Assembly: GCA_016779385.1 (NCBI GenBank)
Contig: JADHNT010000023.1
Coordinates: 1 to 32,329 of the forward strand
DNA from: Pseudomonadales bacterium
Lineage (GTDB): Bacteria; Pseudomonadota; Gammaproteobacteria; Pseudomonadales; Azotimanducaceae
Direction of reading: 5' to 3'
DNA length: 32,329 bases
This document shows, piece after piece, positions 6,777 through 15,728 of this stretch. The translations under genes and the position numbers were made by a program. The notes under the pieces were generated by a model that worked only from the letters and a program-made list of their open reading frames with translations, did no database searches and was not told where the DNA came from. Position 1 is the stretch's first letter, and each line of letters starts with the position of its first letter.

Positions 6777-9700
6777 ATGATTAAGCGCGTCCTGATCGCG
6801 AACCGCGGCGCTATCGCGGTTCGTATCCTCCGCACCCTGAAGGCCCGGGGTAGGGAAAGCGTTGCAGTCTATGCGGAGGCCGATTATGCATCGGCCCATG
6901 TGGACCTAGCGGACCGCGCTGTTAGCCTTGGCGACGGAACGCTAGCCGATACCTATCTGAATGGCGAAGCCCTCTTGACCATCGCGCTGCAGGAAAAGGT
7001 CGATGCCATCCATCCTGGTTACGGGTTCCTCTCCGAAAACCCCTCCTTCGCCGAAACTGTGGAGGCAGCGGGGCTGATTTTCCTTGGGCCGACCGCGGCG
7101 CAGATCAACGCCTTTGGTCTGAAGCACGAAGCGCGGGCTCTGGCGAAAGGCGCCGGCGTTCCCCTCCTGCCCGGTTCCGGCGTTTTGAACAACGTAGAAG
7201 AGGCCCTCCGATTTGCGGAAGGGACGGGCTACCCCGTCATTCTCAAAAGCAGCGCCGGGGGCGGCGGCATTGGCATGCTGCGCTGCGAAAGTGCGGACGC
7301 CCTCGCCCGGGCCTTTGCCAGCGTCGCCCAGCAGGCCCAAACAAATTTCGGCGACGCACGGCTCTTTGTGGAGCGCTTTGTGGATGCGGCGCGCCACGTC
7401 GAAGTGCAAATCCTGGGCAACGGCCAGGGCGACGTGGTGGTGCTCGGGGACCGCGACTGCTCCCTGCAGCGTCGCAACCAAAAGATCATTGAGGAGGCCC
7501 CTGCCCCGGGGCTACCGAGTGCAGTGCGCGAGGCGATGCATGAGGCCGCGGCCCGGCTCATGGCGTCCGTGAGTTACCGAAGCGCTGGCACCGTGGAATT
7601 CCTCTACGATGCCGCTCGGGAGGCCGTCTATTTCCTTGAAGTGAATGCCCGCTTACAGGTGGAGCACGGCGTCACCGAGATGGTGACAGGCTTGGATATC
7701 GTCGACTGGATGCTGCGCATCGGCGACGGCGAACGGGCCTTGCCTGAAACGCCCACGCCCCGAGGAGCGGCCCTCCAGGCCCGGCTCTACGCCGAAGATC
7801 CCGAGCGCGCCTTCCGCCCGGCTCCCGGGCTGATCACCCACTTGAAGCTACCGGAGACCCCGGACCGCACCACGGTGCGCGTTGATAGCTGGGTGCGCCC
7901 GGGCCTCAGCGTACCCGCTGCCTATGATCCCATGCTGGCAAAGATCCTGGTGTGGGCGCCGGGGCGGGATGCCGCCATGACGGCCCTGGGCGAGGCGCTG
8001 GCGACCTGCGACGTAGGCGGCATTCCTACGAACTTGCCCTTCCTCCACGAAGCGCTGGCCCTCGAAAGCTTTCGGCAGGTGACCCACCACACGAAAACCG
8101 CCGATGGGGTCACGCTCTCGGGGCAGTCCCTTGAGGTCCTGAGCCCGGGCACGCAAACGACGGTGCAGGACGTGCGGGGACGGCTTGGCTACTGGCACGT
8201 CGGCGTGCCCCCCTCCGGCGCCTTCGACAGCCGGGCCCTGGCCCACGCCAATCGATGCCTCGGCAACGACGAAAACCTTCCGGGCCTGGAGATGGTGGTG
8301 GAAGGCCCGACGCTTAAATTTACGGCTCAGCGGCGCATCGCCCTGAGCGGCGCCACCCTGACGGCGCAGGTCGATGGCGCGCCTATCCCCCAGAACCAAG
8401 CGGTTACCGTCGACGCCGGCCAGACGTTGAGCCTTAAGGGCATCGGCGCGACAGGGGACGGCCTTCGCGCCTACCTCGCGGTGGAGGGGGGCTTTGCCAT
8501 CCCGCCGGTGCTGGGCAGCGCGGCGACCTTTGAGCTTGGCGGCTTTGGGGGCCATGGGGGCCGGGCTCTTCGCACCGGGGATGTTCTTCCCCTGGGGCCA
8601 CGCCAAGCCCTCACCCAGCCCCTCCCCGTGCCGCTCCCCCCAAGCCTCTCGGACCGTACGACGATCCGCGTCGTGCAGGGCCCGCTGCTGGCGCCGGACT
8701 TCCTAACGCCCGACTTCATGGACACGTTCTATGCAAGCGAGTGGGAGGTGCACTACAACTCCTCCCGTACGGGCATTCGCCTGCTCGGACCGAAGCCCGA
8801 GTGGGTCCGCGAGGATGGGGGCGATGCCGGACTTCACCCGTCGAACGTCCACGACAACGCCTACGCCTTTGGGGCCATCGACTTCACCGGCGATATGCCC
8901 ATTATTCTCGGACCCGATGGGCCCAGCCTCGGGGGGTTTGTTTGCCCCGCCGCCGTAGCGGAAGCCGATCGCTGGAAGCTGGGACAGCTGCGCCCCGGGG
9001 ATAAGCTCCGCTTCGAACCCATTACGCTTGAGGAGGCCCAAGCGCTCCTTGACGCCCCCCGACCCGCCCAGCCGTCTCCGACGCCCGGGGGCTGGCGCAA
9101 GAGCGCCGGGGACGTGGTGCTGCTTGAAGATCGGGCGCGGGAGTTGGTCGTGCGGGCTGCCGGTGACCGGTTCCTCCTGCTGGAGCTGGGCCCGACCGAG
9201 CTGGACCTACAAGCGCGCATCAAAATTGAAGCGCTGCGCCGCTGGCTCGAAGCGCAGCACTACTCGAGCATCGAAGAGATGACCCCCGGCGTTCGGTCCC
9301 TTCAGCTCCGGGTGCCCCTGAATGCCCCTCGGGGACCAATCCTCGAACTCGTTCACACCGGCCTTGCGGCGGTGGACGCCAGCGAAGCCCTCACGCTGCC
9401 AAGCCGCATCGTTGAGCTGCCCTTGGCCTGGGACGATCCCGCGACCCAAGAGGCCACCGCGCGCTATGTGCAGTCGGTTCGAGACGATGCGCCTTGGTGC
9501 CCTCGGAACCTTGAGTTTATTCGCCGCATCAACGGCCTGCCTGACGAGCAGGCGGTGAAGGACATCGTCCTGTCCGCCAGCTACCTCGTACTGGGCCTCG
9601 GGGATGTCTATCTCGGCGCCCCGGTGGCCACGCCCCTGGACCCTCGGCACCGACTGGTCACCACCAAATACAATCCCGCGCGCACCTGGACCCCGGAAAA

Positions 9701-10340
9701 TGCCGTGGGCATTGGAGGCGCCTATCTATGTATTTACGGCATGGAGGGACCCGGGGGCTACCAGTTCGTCGGCCGCACGATCCAAGTGTGGAACCGCTAT
9801 GGCCATGGGGATCATTTCGAGAAGCCCTGGCTCCTACGGCCTTTCGACCAGCTACGCTTCTACGAGGTCAGCAACGAGGAACTCCTCGAGATGCGGCGTG
9901 CCTTTCCCCTTGGTCGCCTTCCGCTGCGCATCACGGAGACCGCCTTTAGCCCCGCGGACTATGACGCGTTCCTCCAGCGAGAGGCCGATAGCATTTCCAC
10001 CTTCCGCCGGGCCCAGCAGCAAGCCTTCAATGAAGAGCGAAGCCGCTGGTCCGCCCAGGACAGCGCCGGAGTCAGCGCCGAGCCTCCGGCGGCCGCCCCC
10101 GCGGTCGCCGTGGAAGCGGGTTTTACAGCCGTGGAGAGCCCGGTGGCAGGATCCCTTTGGAAGCATGCAGTGGATCCCGGGGCTTGGGTGGAGGCCGGGG
10201 AGCCCGTGGCACTCGTGGAGTCGATGAAAACGGAGATTCCTGTCCTGGCGCCGGAGGCGGGCCGCCTATCGTCCTTCGCGGTGGAACCAGGGACACCCGT
10301 CACCCCTGGCTCAACTATCGCCCTTCTAGAAAGCGCGTAA
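6777..10340 (+). CDS. Biotin-dependent urea/guanidine carboxylase
   Basis: Large single-chain carboxylase of 1187 residues, the usual length for bacterial urea-carboxylase-like enzymes. It has an N-terminal biotin carboxylase/ATP-grasp region (to about 445) with the glycine-rich loop KSSAGGGGIGM near 156-166 and EVNARLQVEH near 288. The two halves of the carboxyltransferase follow: a KipA/AHS2-like domain from about 448 and a KipI/AHS1-like domain from about 778, including YNPARTWTPENAVGIGGAYLC. The C-terminal biotin-carrier domain has VESMKTEI with biotinyl Lys1151. It carboxylates urea or guanidine using ATP and bicarbonate. The preceding DUF1989 pair and transporter favour guanidine, but the substrate depends on active-site residues I cannot compare here. 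GGAG lies 8 nt before the ATG. Confidence 0.93.
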   Translation: MIKRVLIANRGAIAVRILRTLKARGRESVAVYAEADYASAHVDLADRAVSLGDGTLADTYLNGEALLTIALQEKVDAIHPGYGFLSENPSFAETVEAAGLIFLGPTAAQINAFGLKHEARALAKGAGVPLLPGSGVLNNVEEALRFAEGTGYPVILKSSAGGGGIGMLRCESADALARAFASVAQQAQTNFGDARLFVERFVDAARHVEVQILGNGQGDVVVLGDRDCSLQRRNQKIIEEAPAPGLPSAVREAMHEAAARLMASVSYRSAGTVEFLYDAAREAVYFLEVNARLQVEHGVTEMVTGLDIVDWMLRIGDGERALPETPTPRGAALQARLYAEDPERAFRPAPGLITHLKLPETPDRTTVRVDSWVRPGLSVPAAYDPMLAKILVWAPGRDAAMTALGEALATCDVGGIPTNLPFLHEALALESFRQVTHHTKTADGVTLSGQSLEVLSPGTQTTVQDVRGRLGYWHVGVPPSGAFDSRALAHANRCLGNDENLPGLEMVVEGPTLKFTAQRRIALSGATLTAQVDGAPIPQNQAVTVDAGQTLSLKGIGATGDGLRAYLAVEGGFAIPPVLGSAATFELGGFGGHGGRALRTGDVLPLGPRQALTQPLPVPLPPSLSDRTTIRVVQGPLLAPDFLTPDFMDTFYASEWEVHYNSSRTGIRLLGPKPEWVREDGGDAGLHPSNVHDNAYAFGAIDFTGDMPIILGPDGPSLGGFVCPAAVAEADRWKLGQLRPGDKLRFEPITLEEAQALLDAPRPAQPSPTPGGWRKSAGDVVLLEDRARELVVRAAGDRFLLLELGPTELDLQARIKIEALRRWLEAQHYSSIEEMTPGVRSLQLRVPLNAPRGPILELVHTGLAAVDASEALTLPSRIVELPLAWDDPATQEATARYVQSVRDDAPWCPRNLEFIRRINGLPDEQAVKDIVLSASYLVLGLGDVYLGAPVATPLDPRHRLVTTKYNPARTWTPENAVGIGGAYLCIYGMEGPGGYQFVGRTIQVWNRYGHGDHFEKPWLLRPFDQLRFYEVSNEELLEMRRAFPLGRLPLRITETAFSPADYDAFLQREADSISTFRRAQQQAFNEERSRWSAQDSAGVSAEPPAAAPAVAVEAGFTAVESPVAGSLWKHAVDPGAWVEAGEPVALVESMKTEIPVLAPEAGRLSSFAVEPGTPVTPGSTIALLESA

Positions 10341-10353
10341 GGATAAAGGACGC

Positions 10354-11028
10354 CTAGGTGCCCTCGTCTTCCGTGATGTTCGGACCGGTGTAGTCCGGGC
10401 TTGCGGCAAAGCGGCGGTACCCTTCCGTCATGGCGCGAGCACAATCTCCCGGGGTGCCGCCCGCGGTGCCGCGCTCCGCGCAGGGCCCTTCAATCAGCTC
10501 AGGGTGATTGGCTTCGACCCACTTACGGGCTTCGTAGTAGATAGGCTGGTCGTTGGAGCGGGTTTTGATGTCGACGATGCGACCGTCCTCAATGGTCAGG
10601 GTGAAGGTATCGGTCACCTTAAAGCCAGTCTTCAGAGCGAGTACGGGATCGTCGTCGACGGTGATGGGGCACTCCACCACCCCGGGCTCAAGCAGCTCGC
10701 AGGCGCCGCGCTTCACAACGGCATAATTGCCACCCTCGGCCCAGCCCTGGTACCAGAGGATGCGATTGCCCGCGTCTCCCGCGTCACTGACCAGCGCCGC
10801 CATAGCCTCCCGATCAAAGGCATAAAAGGTGTCGATAAAGGTTTCCGCCAGGGCCACTTCCGGCGCCAATTCAGAGGGCTGCTCCGGTGTTGGGGACGGT
10901 GCGGGGGACTCGGTGGTCATGGGCGCAGCTCCGGGTTCTGAGGCCTCTTCGGAGGCGGGGGCGCACCCGCCAAGAAGCGCCAGAGCGAACAGCCCCTGCA
11001 CCCAGGGCGCACAATGTCGAGCCAGCAT
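10354..11028 (-). CDS. Small lipoprotein, possible NTF2-like fold
   Basis: Predicted lipoprotein of 224 residues: signal sequence with lipobox LLGGC (Cys22), then a low-complexity Ala/Ser/Glu/Pro linker to about residue 55. The remaining domain (LAETFIDTFYAFDREAMAAL, with YQGWAEGGNYAV and DTFTLTIEDGRIVDIKTRSND) has the helix-then-curved-sheet pattern of NTF2/SnoaL-like proteins; this fold call is an impression. Several Cys occur in the second half (CELLEPGVVEC; CAERG...GDCA), possibly disulfides. It is last in a probable operon with the desaturase (21 bp upstream) and TonB receptor and converges on the carboxylase gene. Function unknown. Confidence 0.75.
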   Translation of the reverse strand: MLARHCAPWVQGLFALALLGGCAPASEEASEPGAAPMTTESPAPSPTPEQPSELAPEVALAETFIDTFYAFDREAMAALVSDAGDAGNRILWYQGWAEGGNYAVVKRGACELLEPGVVECPITVDDDPVLALKTGFKVTDTFTLTIEDGRIVDIKTRSNDQPIYYEARKWVEANHPELIEGPCAERGTAGGTPGDCARAMTEGYRRFAASPDYTGPNITEDEGT

Positions 11029-11049
11029 GGCACATCTCCTTTCGCGGGC

Positions 11050-11988
11050 TTAAAGCTCCGTCAGTCGTTTAGTGGGGTAAAACGCCAGGGCCAGCTGCTC
11101 TCGAATGGAAAGAGGCCTGCCCGTTCCTGCGCCAATTTGTCCGACGGTTTCGTCGCCGCAGTAGGTGCCGAAAAGCCGGTCCCAAAGAATGATGTTGCAG
11201 CCGTAGTTGGAGTTGCTATGGCGAAGCTCCAAGGCGTGATGGGCATGGTGCTGGGGCGCCGTAGCAAAGATCCAGTCATAGCCCGGCAGGGAGCGCAGGG
11301 GCAGATTGGCGTGATTGAGATTACCGTTCCAGAAGTGGAAGGCCGCGGTCACCGCAATGACGTCTTCGCTGGCCCCAAAGAGCGCCAGCGCAATGGGCGT
11401 ACCCAGCGCCAAGGTGAGGTACTCCAGCGGGTGGGTGCGATCCCCCCGAAGGCACCCCATCTTAGTGATGTGATGGTGCGTCGCGTGCATGCGCCAAAAG
11501 AACAGCGATTCATGCTGAATCCGATGGCACCAGTAGTAGATGAAGCTCTCCACCAACTTCACGAGGAAGACGGCCCCCAGCAGCCCCCCAACCGTCGTCG
11601 GTGCAAGGGTAACGTCGAATGGAGAACGATCTCGAAGCCAGGCAAAAGCCTCAGAAAGGGGCGTCGAATAGAAATCGTCGTAGAGGGGAATCCATAGCAG
11701 GGCCGCAAAGCCCAGCCAAAAGGCGTCCTCGGCGAACTCCTTCGGTGTTAGCAGCCAATCTTCGCGCTTAGTCCACAGCCGCTCCGCCACGATCAGCAGC
11801 GGGATGGGAAGAAGAATCATCAAGGTGGTGAAGAGATCCGGATTCATCCACCGCTGGGTGATCATGCTGGCGATGGCCACCATGGAGCCCAGTACAAAGA
11901 GAGGTTGGGGGAGCATCCAGAGCCAGGAGGCTCTGGCGCTTTCGGAACGGTCACCGGGGGCTGTCGCCCCCAGGATTGCTTCGGCCAT
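11050..11988 (-). CDS. Sterol desaturase/fatty acid hydroxylase family protein
   Basis: Integral-membrane di-iron oxygenase of 312 residues. Hydrophobic segments are visible near 30-45, 52-68, 88-102 and 133-153, with another near 193-206. The histidine clusters of the superfamily are complete: HRIQH (155-159), HATHHH (168-173), His residues around 218-226, and HHAHH (247-251). Such enzymes hydroxylate or desaturate lipid, sterol or carotenoid substrates. It lies 29 bp after the TonB-dependent receptor gene and 21 bp before the lipoprotein gene on the same strand, so it is probably co-transcribed. Specific substrate unknown. Confidence 0.9.
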   Translation of the reverse strand: MAEAILGATAPGDRSESARASWLWMLPQPLFVLGSMVAIASMITQRWMNPDLFTTLMILLPIPLLIVAERLWTKREDWLLTPKEFAEDAFWLGFAALLWIPLYDDFYSTPLSEAFAWLRDRSPFDVTLAPTTVGGLLGAVFLVKLVESFIYYWCHRIQHESLFFWRMHATHHHITKMGCLRGDRTHPLEYLTLALGTPIALALFGASEDVIAVTAAFHFWNGNLNHANLPLRSLPGYDWIFATAPQHHAHHALELRHSNSNYGCNIILWDRLFGTYCGDETVGQIGAGTGRPLSIREQLALAFYPTKRLTEL

Positions 11989-12010
11989 CAGGAAGAACCT
12001 CCCACCCTAG

Positions 12011-12026
12011 GCCCGCCTCAGCGGGC
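12011..12026 (-). promoter_or_regulatory. Hairpin spanning the TonB receptor stop codon
   Basis: GCCCGC-CTCA-GCGGGC is a perfect 6-bp inverted repeat with a 4-nt loop. It contains the receptor stop codon (12018-12020) and lies just before the desaturase gene. No T-run follows, so an intra-operon attenuating or mRNA-stabilising stem is more likely than a full terminator. Confidence 0.35.
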
Positions 12027-15000
12027 TGCTCCGTTGTAGGTCACGCCCATGAAGAAGTAGGCTCCGCGAGGACTCACGGGATAGCCGAACTCCGTCACAT
12101 AGGGCTGACGGTTGGTGAGGTTGGAAACCCCACCATAGACCGTGAGAGCATCACTGGCCTGCCAAGCACCACGGATATCCTGGATCAGCCGGGCATCGGC
12201 CACGCCAGCACCCCCGTAGTTTTGCTCAATGGTCTCGATTTCCCCACCGTCTTCGTAGGCGAGGGTCATTTCGTCGTAATACACCCCAGACCAGGACAAG
12301 CTGTAGGGACCGTAGCTGAGGCCGACGCCGAACTGAGACGCCCACTCGGGACGACGCATCTCCCCAAGCTCCGGGTTCACCACCGGGGGCTCCCCAGGGC
12401 TCGACGGCTCGATGAGGTCCAGCTGATCCTGGCGCGTAGCGTTCATAGAGAGGTCCACGCCAATGCCCATCACCTCGAATTGATAGAGCGCGCCGAGGTC
12501 ATAGCCCTTCGCTTCCACCGCTCCAAAGTTGAGCTGCGTTTGGTTAAGGGACGTTAAGCCCCCATTCTGCGCCGAATCCGCTGCCGGATTTCGGGTGATC
12601 AAGGGGCAAAAAGCGTTGCTGAGCGACGGAGAGTCGTAGCACCCATTGACGATATTTTGAGCGGAGATAGCAACGATGGCGTCTTCAATCTCAATGTCCC
12701 AGTAGTCCATGGAGAGGGTCAAACCCGGCACGAAGCGAGGCTGAAGCACAACCCCGTAGGTCACCGTGTCCGCAACCTCTTCCGTCAATGCTGAGTTACC
12801 GCCAGTCGTGCCGGGGAAGCCCGCAGAGAGCGGATCCTGGAAGGCGTAGGTGCCGTCGGGAGCGAAAATCTCCGTATCAGACACGTTGTTTGCCTGCAGA
12901 TCGACGACGCAATTCGCCTGGCGCTGAGCCGGGTCCGGCGCGGTTGCGATCTGGGTTGCGTCACAAGGATCGTCGGGGCGGAAGAAGGCACCCTGAGCGG
13001 GAGAGAAGAGCTCAAAGAGGTTGGGTACACGAACTGCCCGGGAAAAGCTGCCACGAAAGCGCACATCTTCGATGGGCTGCCAAACCATGCCATAGCCGTA
13101 GGTATCGTTTTCCCCAAAAGTCGAATAGTCAGACCGCCGGAAGGACCCAGTCGCTGTGAGCTCCTGTGCTCCTGGAAGATCTGCCAGAAGGGGGATGCTG
13201 ACCTCGGCGAAATAGTCGGTGGTGTCATACTCCGAGGATCCAGAAAGCAAGGTAATCGAGGGGTCTTCCCCGAGGCTCCCGGCATTTGACACATCGCCTA
13301 CGAAATCTCCAGCACTGAACGCCACCCCTTCCGAGGTCACGCCGCTCACCGGCAAGATCCCGCGGTCGAAGGGATCAAAATCCTGTGCAGTCTTCTCTTC
13401 CCGATATTCCAAGCCCACGGCAAAGCCGATGGGGCCGGCAGGCAGGCTGAAGAGGCGCGAGGAGTCGCCACTGACAATGGCTTGGAAAACGGTCTGTTCG
13501 ATGGACTCGGAGATCAACCGGTCCCGAGTTACGAAGTCGAGGGACGCTTGGCTCATCGCTCCCCGCCCGCCCCAGATGTTCATGGGTTGGCACTGACCGT
13601 CTCCGGGGGTAAAGGTAAAGAATGAGGAGCGCACTCCGCCCCCGACGAAGGAAAAGATGTCAAAGGGGGTAGTGCGCGGGTAAGCCGTAGGGTCGAGGTC
13701 GGACCGGCAAACGGGCTGGCCCGTGGCGGGGTCCGTGACCGCATCGATAGCGGCAAAAAAGCGATCCGCGATCATGTCGTTGCGGTCGATCACGTCCCGC
13801 TCAAACTTTCCGTAATTGGCGGAGACCTCATACTCGATCCCAACTTCGTCAAAAGCGCCCCGCAGGCCACCTACGACGCGGTAGGTTTCCCGCTCGGTGG
13901 TCGTGGTGTTGTCACCCCAGTCATCCGAGTCCCGAGACATATAGAGACCGCCGGGGCCCACAAAACCCACGCCATTGCCCTCGTCGATAAAGGGCCGAAG
14001 AGAATCGGGGAGGAAGGGATTATCGGGCGCCCCATAGAGCAGGTCTGTGAAGTTAAAGCCGCCGCCCCCCGATTCCCATTCCCCATAGACGTATTTGGTC
14101 TCCCAGAACGCCTCCGCTCGGGGGTCAAAGGTGTAATGACCGTTCACGTTAATCGAGTAACGCTCGTACTGCGGGAGCACGTAGGGCGTTTCGGGAGCGA
14201 TGTAACTTTGCCGAGCTCCAAACTGATTGAAGTTATCCGACACTAGACCGTCTTCGTAGGGGGTTACAACGCCGTTTTCGTTAATGAACCAGCAGCCCCC
14301 GGCGGCCCCGAAGGAGCCGGCGCCCCCGAGCGAGCTGTTGTAACCGGTGAAGCTTTGAAGACAGTCGCTGGTGCCATTTCCATCCAAGTCAGGCTCCGAG
14401 CCGAGGGGAATCGCCGTTCCGAAGTCCCCAAGGGCAACCACGCCGTAGGGCGACGTAATATTGAAGGTTCGACCCGGGAGAAAAGCCTGAGGGGGCGCAG
14501 TTGCCGCGCGTTCAATGATCGCGAGCTCCCCCGCACTTAGCGCCGGAGCTTCTCCGAATTCGTTGGTGTAATCAGCGACGAAGTCTTCCGCCGCGGTGGG
14601 AATTCGCAGCCCGACGGGAAACAGCCCGGTGTTATCGAAATTGTAATAGCGGGAAAAGTTTGGGGTAGCTCCCGCGTCAATATCGCCGGTCTGGAAGCGA
14701 AGCGCTGGATTCGTGTCGTTATTCCAAACCCCATCCTCTCGGAAGAAGTTTCTGTCGCCCTGCTTCAAACCGTCGTCGTAATCATACTGCACAGCAACGG
14801 TAACGTTGCCCTTCCCATCTGCGAAGTTGCGCCCAAAAACCGCCGAGAGACTGTAGGACTCATTGTCCGTCTCTCCGGAAATACCGGGCTGGAAGTCGAA
14901 CTGAACGCCTTCGAAATCGTCCTTAAGAATAAAATTGACCACTCCGGTAACCGCGTCCGCGCCGTAAATCGCAGAGGAACCGCCGGTGAGCACTTCCACT

Positions 15001-15452
15001 CGGTCGATCAGCGCGCGGGGAATGCTGCCTACATCCACGGCGCTCGTGCCTTCAAAGCCCGCCACGTGCCGGCGACCGTTCACTACCGTGAGGGTTCGCT
15101 CAATACCCAAACCGCGAAGATTAAGGGAAGCGCCCCCCACGGCCCCCACGTCGCCAATGTTGGCGGCGGTGGCATCGACGGAGTTCGAGGAGCTCACGGA
15201 GGACAGCAGCGCCGGATTGTCGTTCAAGATTTCCGTGATGTCCGCCTGCCCGCTTCGCGTAATGGTTTCCGAAGTAATGGTGGAGACCGGCTGGGGCGCG
15301 TAGACGCTCGCGCTCTTAATCCGGGATCCAGTGACAACCACTTCCTCAACTTCGATTTCCTCTCCCCACGCCCCCGCCGCTCCGAGGCCGCTGCATACCG
15401 CAATGGCTACCGCTAGAGCTCGGCGTCGCCCCCTGACACTCGCAGTCTTCAT
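12018..15452 (-). CDS. TonB-dependent outer-membrane receptor
   Basis: Outer-membrane active transporter of 1144 residues, in the long class common in marine gammaproteobacteria and alphaproteobacteria. It has a signal peptide with an RGRRR basic patch and a hydrophobic core ending near AAGAWGEE. A TonB-box-like EEVVVTGSRIK lies at about 36-46, and a plug domain includes VSTITSETITRSGQADITEIL and RTLTVVNGRRHV. The long beta barrel has many Tyr/Asp-rich strands. The C-terminus (YFFMGVTYNGAAR) lacks the terminal aromatic residue usual for barrel proteins. GGAGAA precedes the ATG. It probably imports a large or hydrophobic substrate for the adjacent oxygenases, or a siderophore; the sequence does not distinguish these. 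Confidence 0.95.
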   Translation of the reverse strand: MKTASVRGRRRALAVAIAVCSGLGAAGAWGEEIEVEEVVVTGSRIKSASVYAPQPVSTITSETITRSGQADITEILNDNPALLSSVSSSNSVDATAANIGDVGAVGGASLNLRGLGIERTLTVVNGRRHVAGFEGTSAVDVGSIPRALIDRVEVLTGGSSAIYGADAVTGVVNFILKDDFEGVQFDFQPGISGETDNESYSLSAVFGRNFADGKGNVTVAVQYDYDDGLKQGDRNFFREDGVWNNDTNPALRFQTGDIDAGATPNFSRYYNFDNTGLFPVGLRIPTAAEDFVADYTNEFGEAPALSAGELAIIERAATAPPQAFLPGRTFNITSPYGVVALGDFGTAIPLGSEPDLDGNGTSDCLQSFTGYNSSLGGAGSFGAAGGCWFINENGVVTPYEDGLVSDNFNQFGARQSYIAPETPYVLPQYERYSINVNGHYTFDPRAEAFWETKYVYGEWESGGGGFNFTDLLYGAPDNPFLPDSLRPFIDEGNGVGFVGPGGLYMSRDSDDWGDNTTTTERETYRVVGGLRGAFDEVGIEYEVSANYGKFERDVIDRNDMIADRFFAAIDAVTDPATGQPVCRSDLDPTAYPRTTPFDIFSFVGGGVRSSFFTFTPGDGQCQPMNIWGGRGAMSQASLDFVTRDRLISESIEQTVFQAIVSGDSSRLFSLPAGPIGFAVGLEYREEKTAQDFDPFDRGILPVSGVTSEGVAFSAGDFVGDVSNAGSLGEDPSITLLSGSSEYDTTDYFAEVSIPLLADLPGAQELTATGSFRRSDYSTFGENDTYGYGMVWQPIEDVRFRGSFSRAVRVPNLFELFSPAQGAFFRPDDPCDATQIATAPDPAQRQANCVVDLQANNVSDTEIFAPDGTYAFQDPLSAGFPGTTGGNSALTEEVADTVTYGVVLQPRFVPGLTLSMDYWDIEIEDAIVAISAQNIVNGCYDSPSLSNAFCPLITRNPAADSAQNGGLTSLNQTQLNFGAVEAKGYDLGALYQFEVMGIGVDLSMNATRQDQLDLIEPSSPGEPPVVNPELGEMRRPEWASQFGVGLSYGPYSLSWSGVYYDEMTLAYEDGGEIETIEQNYGGAGVADARLIQDIRGAWQASDALTVYGGVSNLTNRQPYVTEFGYPVSPRGAYFFMGVTYNGAAR

Positions 15453-15469
15453 AGTCGTTCTCCAAATAT

Positions 15470-15498
15470 CAGGTCGGTGACCTGCGCTGTTTCAGCGC
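15470..15498 (-). promoter_or_regulatory. Tandem hairpins in TonB receptor leader
   Basis: Two back-to-back perfect inverted repeats share one base: CAGGTC-GGT-GACCTG (15470-15484) and GCGCTG-TTT-CAGCGC (15484-15498). They lie 18-46 nt upstream of the receptor ATG, directly before its ribosome-binding site. They could be an operator pair or RNA stems in the leader. Confidence 0.45.
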
Positions 15499-15680
15499 GC
15501 ATTTTTGTCATTACGGCCCAGCGCAGGGCTGGAGCCGAGCCTCGCTTCGCGAGAGCACCTGTGGCGTCGCAAGATTGATGCCAAAGCGGAATTGGCTATG
15601 GCGCGCCCTTTTTCGGCGCATAGACCGAAAAATATATTCCCCTAAGACATTGGCTGGATGGCGAAAGATAGACTTGTGCA

Positions 15681-15719
15681 CCAAAACAGAACGCCTAGAA
15701 CCTAGGCGCTATCTTTTGG
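15681..15719. repeat. 39-bp interrupted palindrome
   Basis: The dyad is centred on 15700. The inner arms are CGCCTAG (15692-15698) and CTAGGCG (15702-15708) around a 3-nt spacer. The outer arms are CCAAAA (15681-15686) and TTTTGG (15714-15719), separated from the inner arms by 5-nt unpaired segments on each side. An alternative pairing exists between AAAGATAG (15664-15671) and CTATCTTT (15709-15716). It is an operator or RNA-structure candidate. Confidence 0.5.
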
Positions 15720-15728
15720 GGAGAGGCG

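Noticed and set aside
7848-8606. 252-codon frame on the minus strand inside the carboxylase gene
   Set aside because: It is the mirror of the carboxyltransferase domain coding sequence; no ribosome-binding site or domain supports it.
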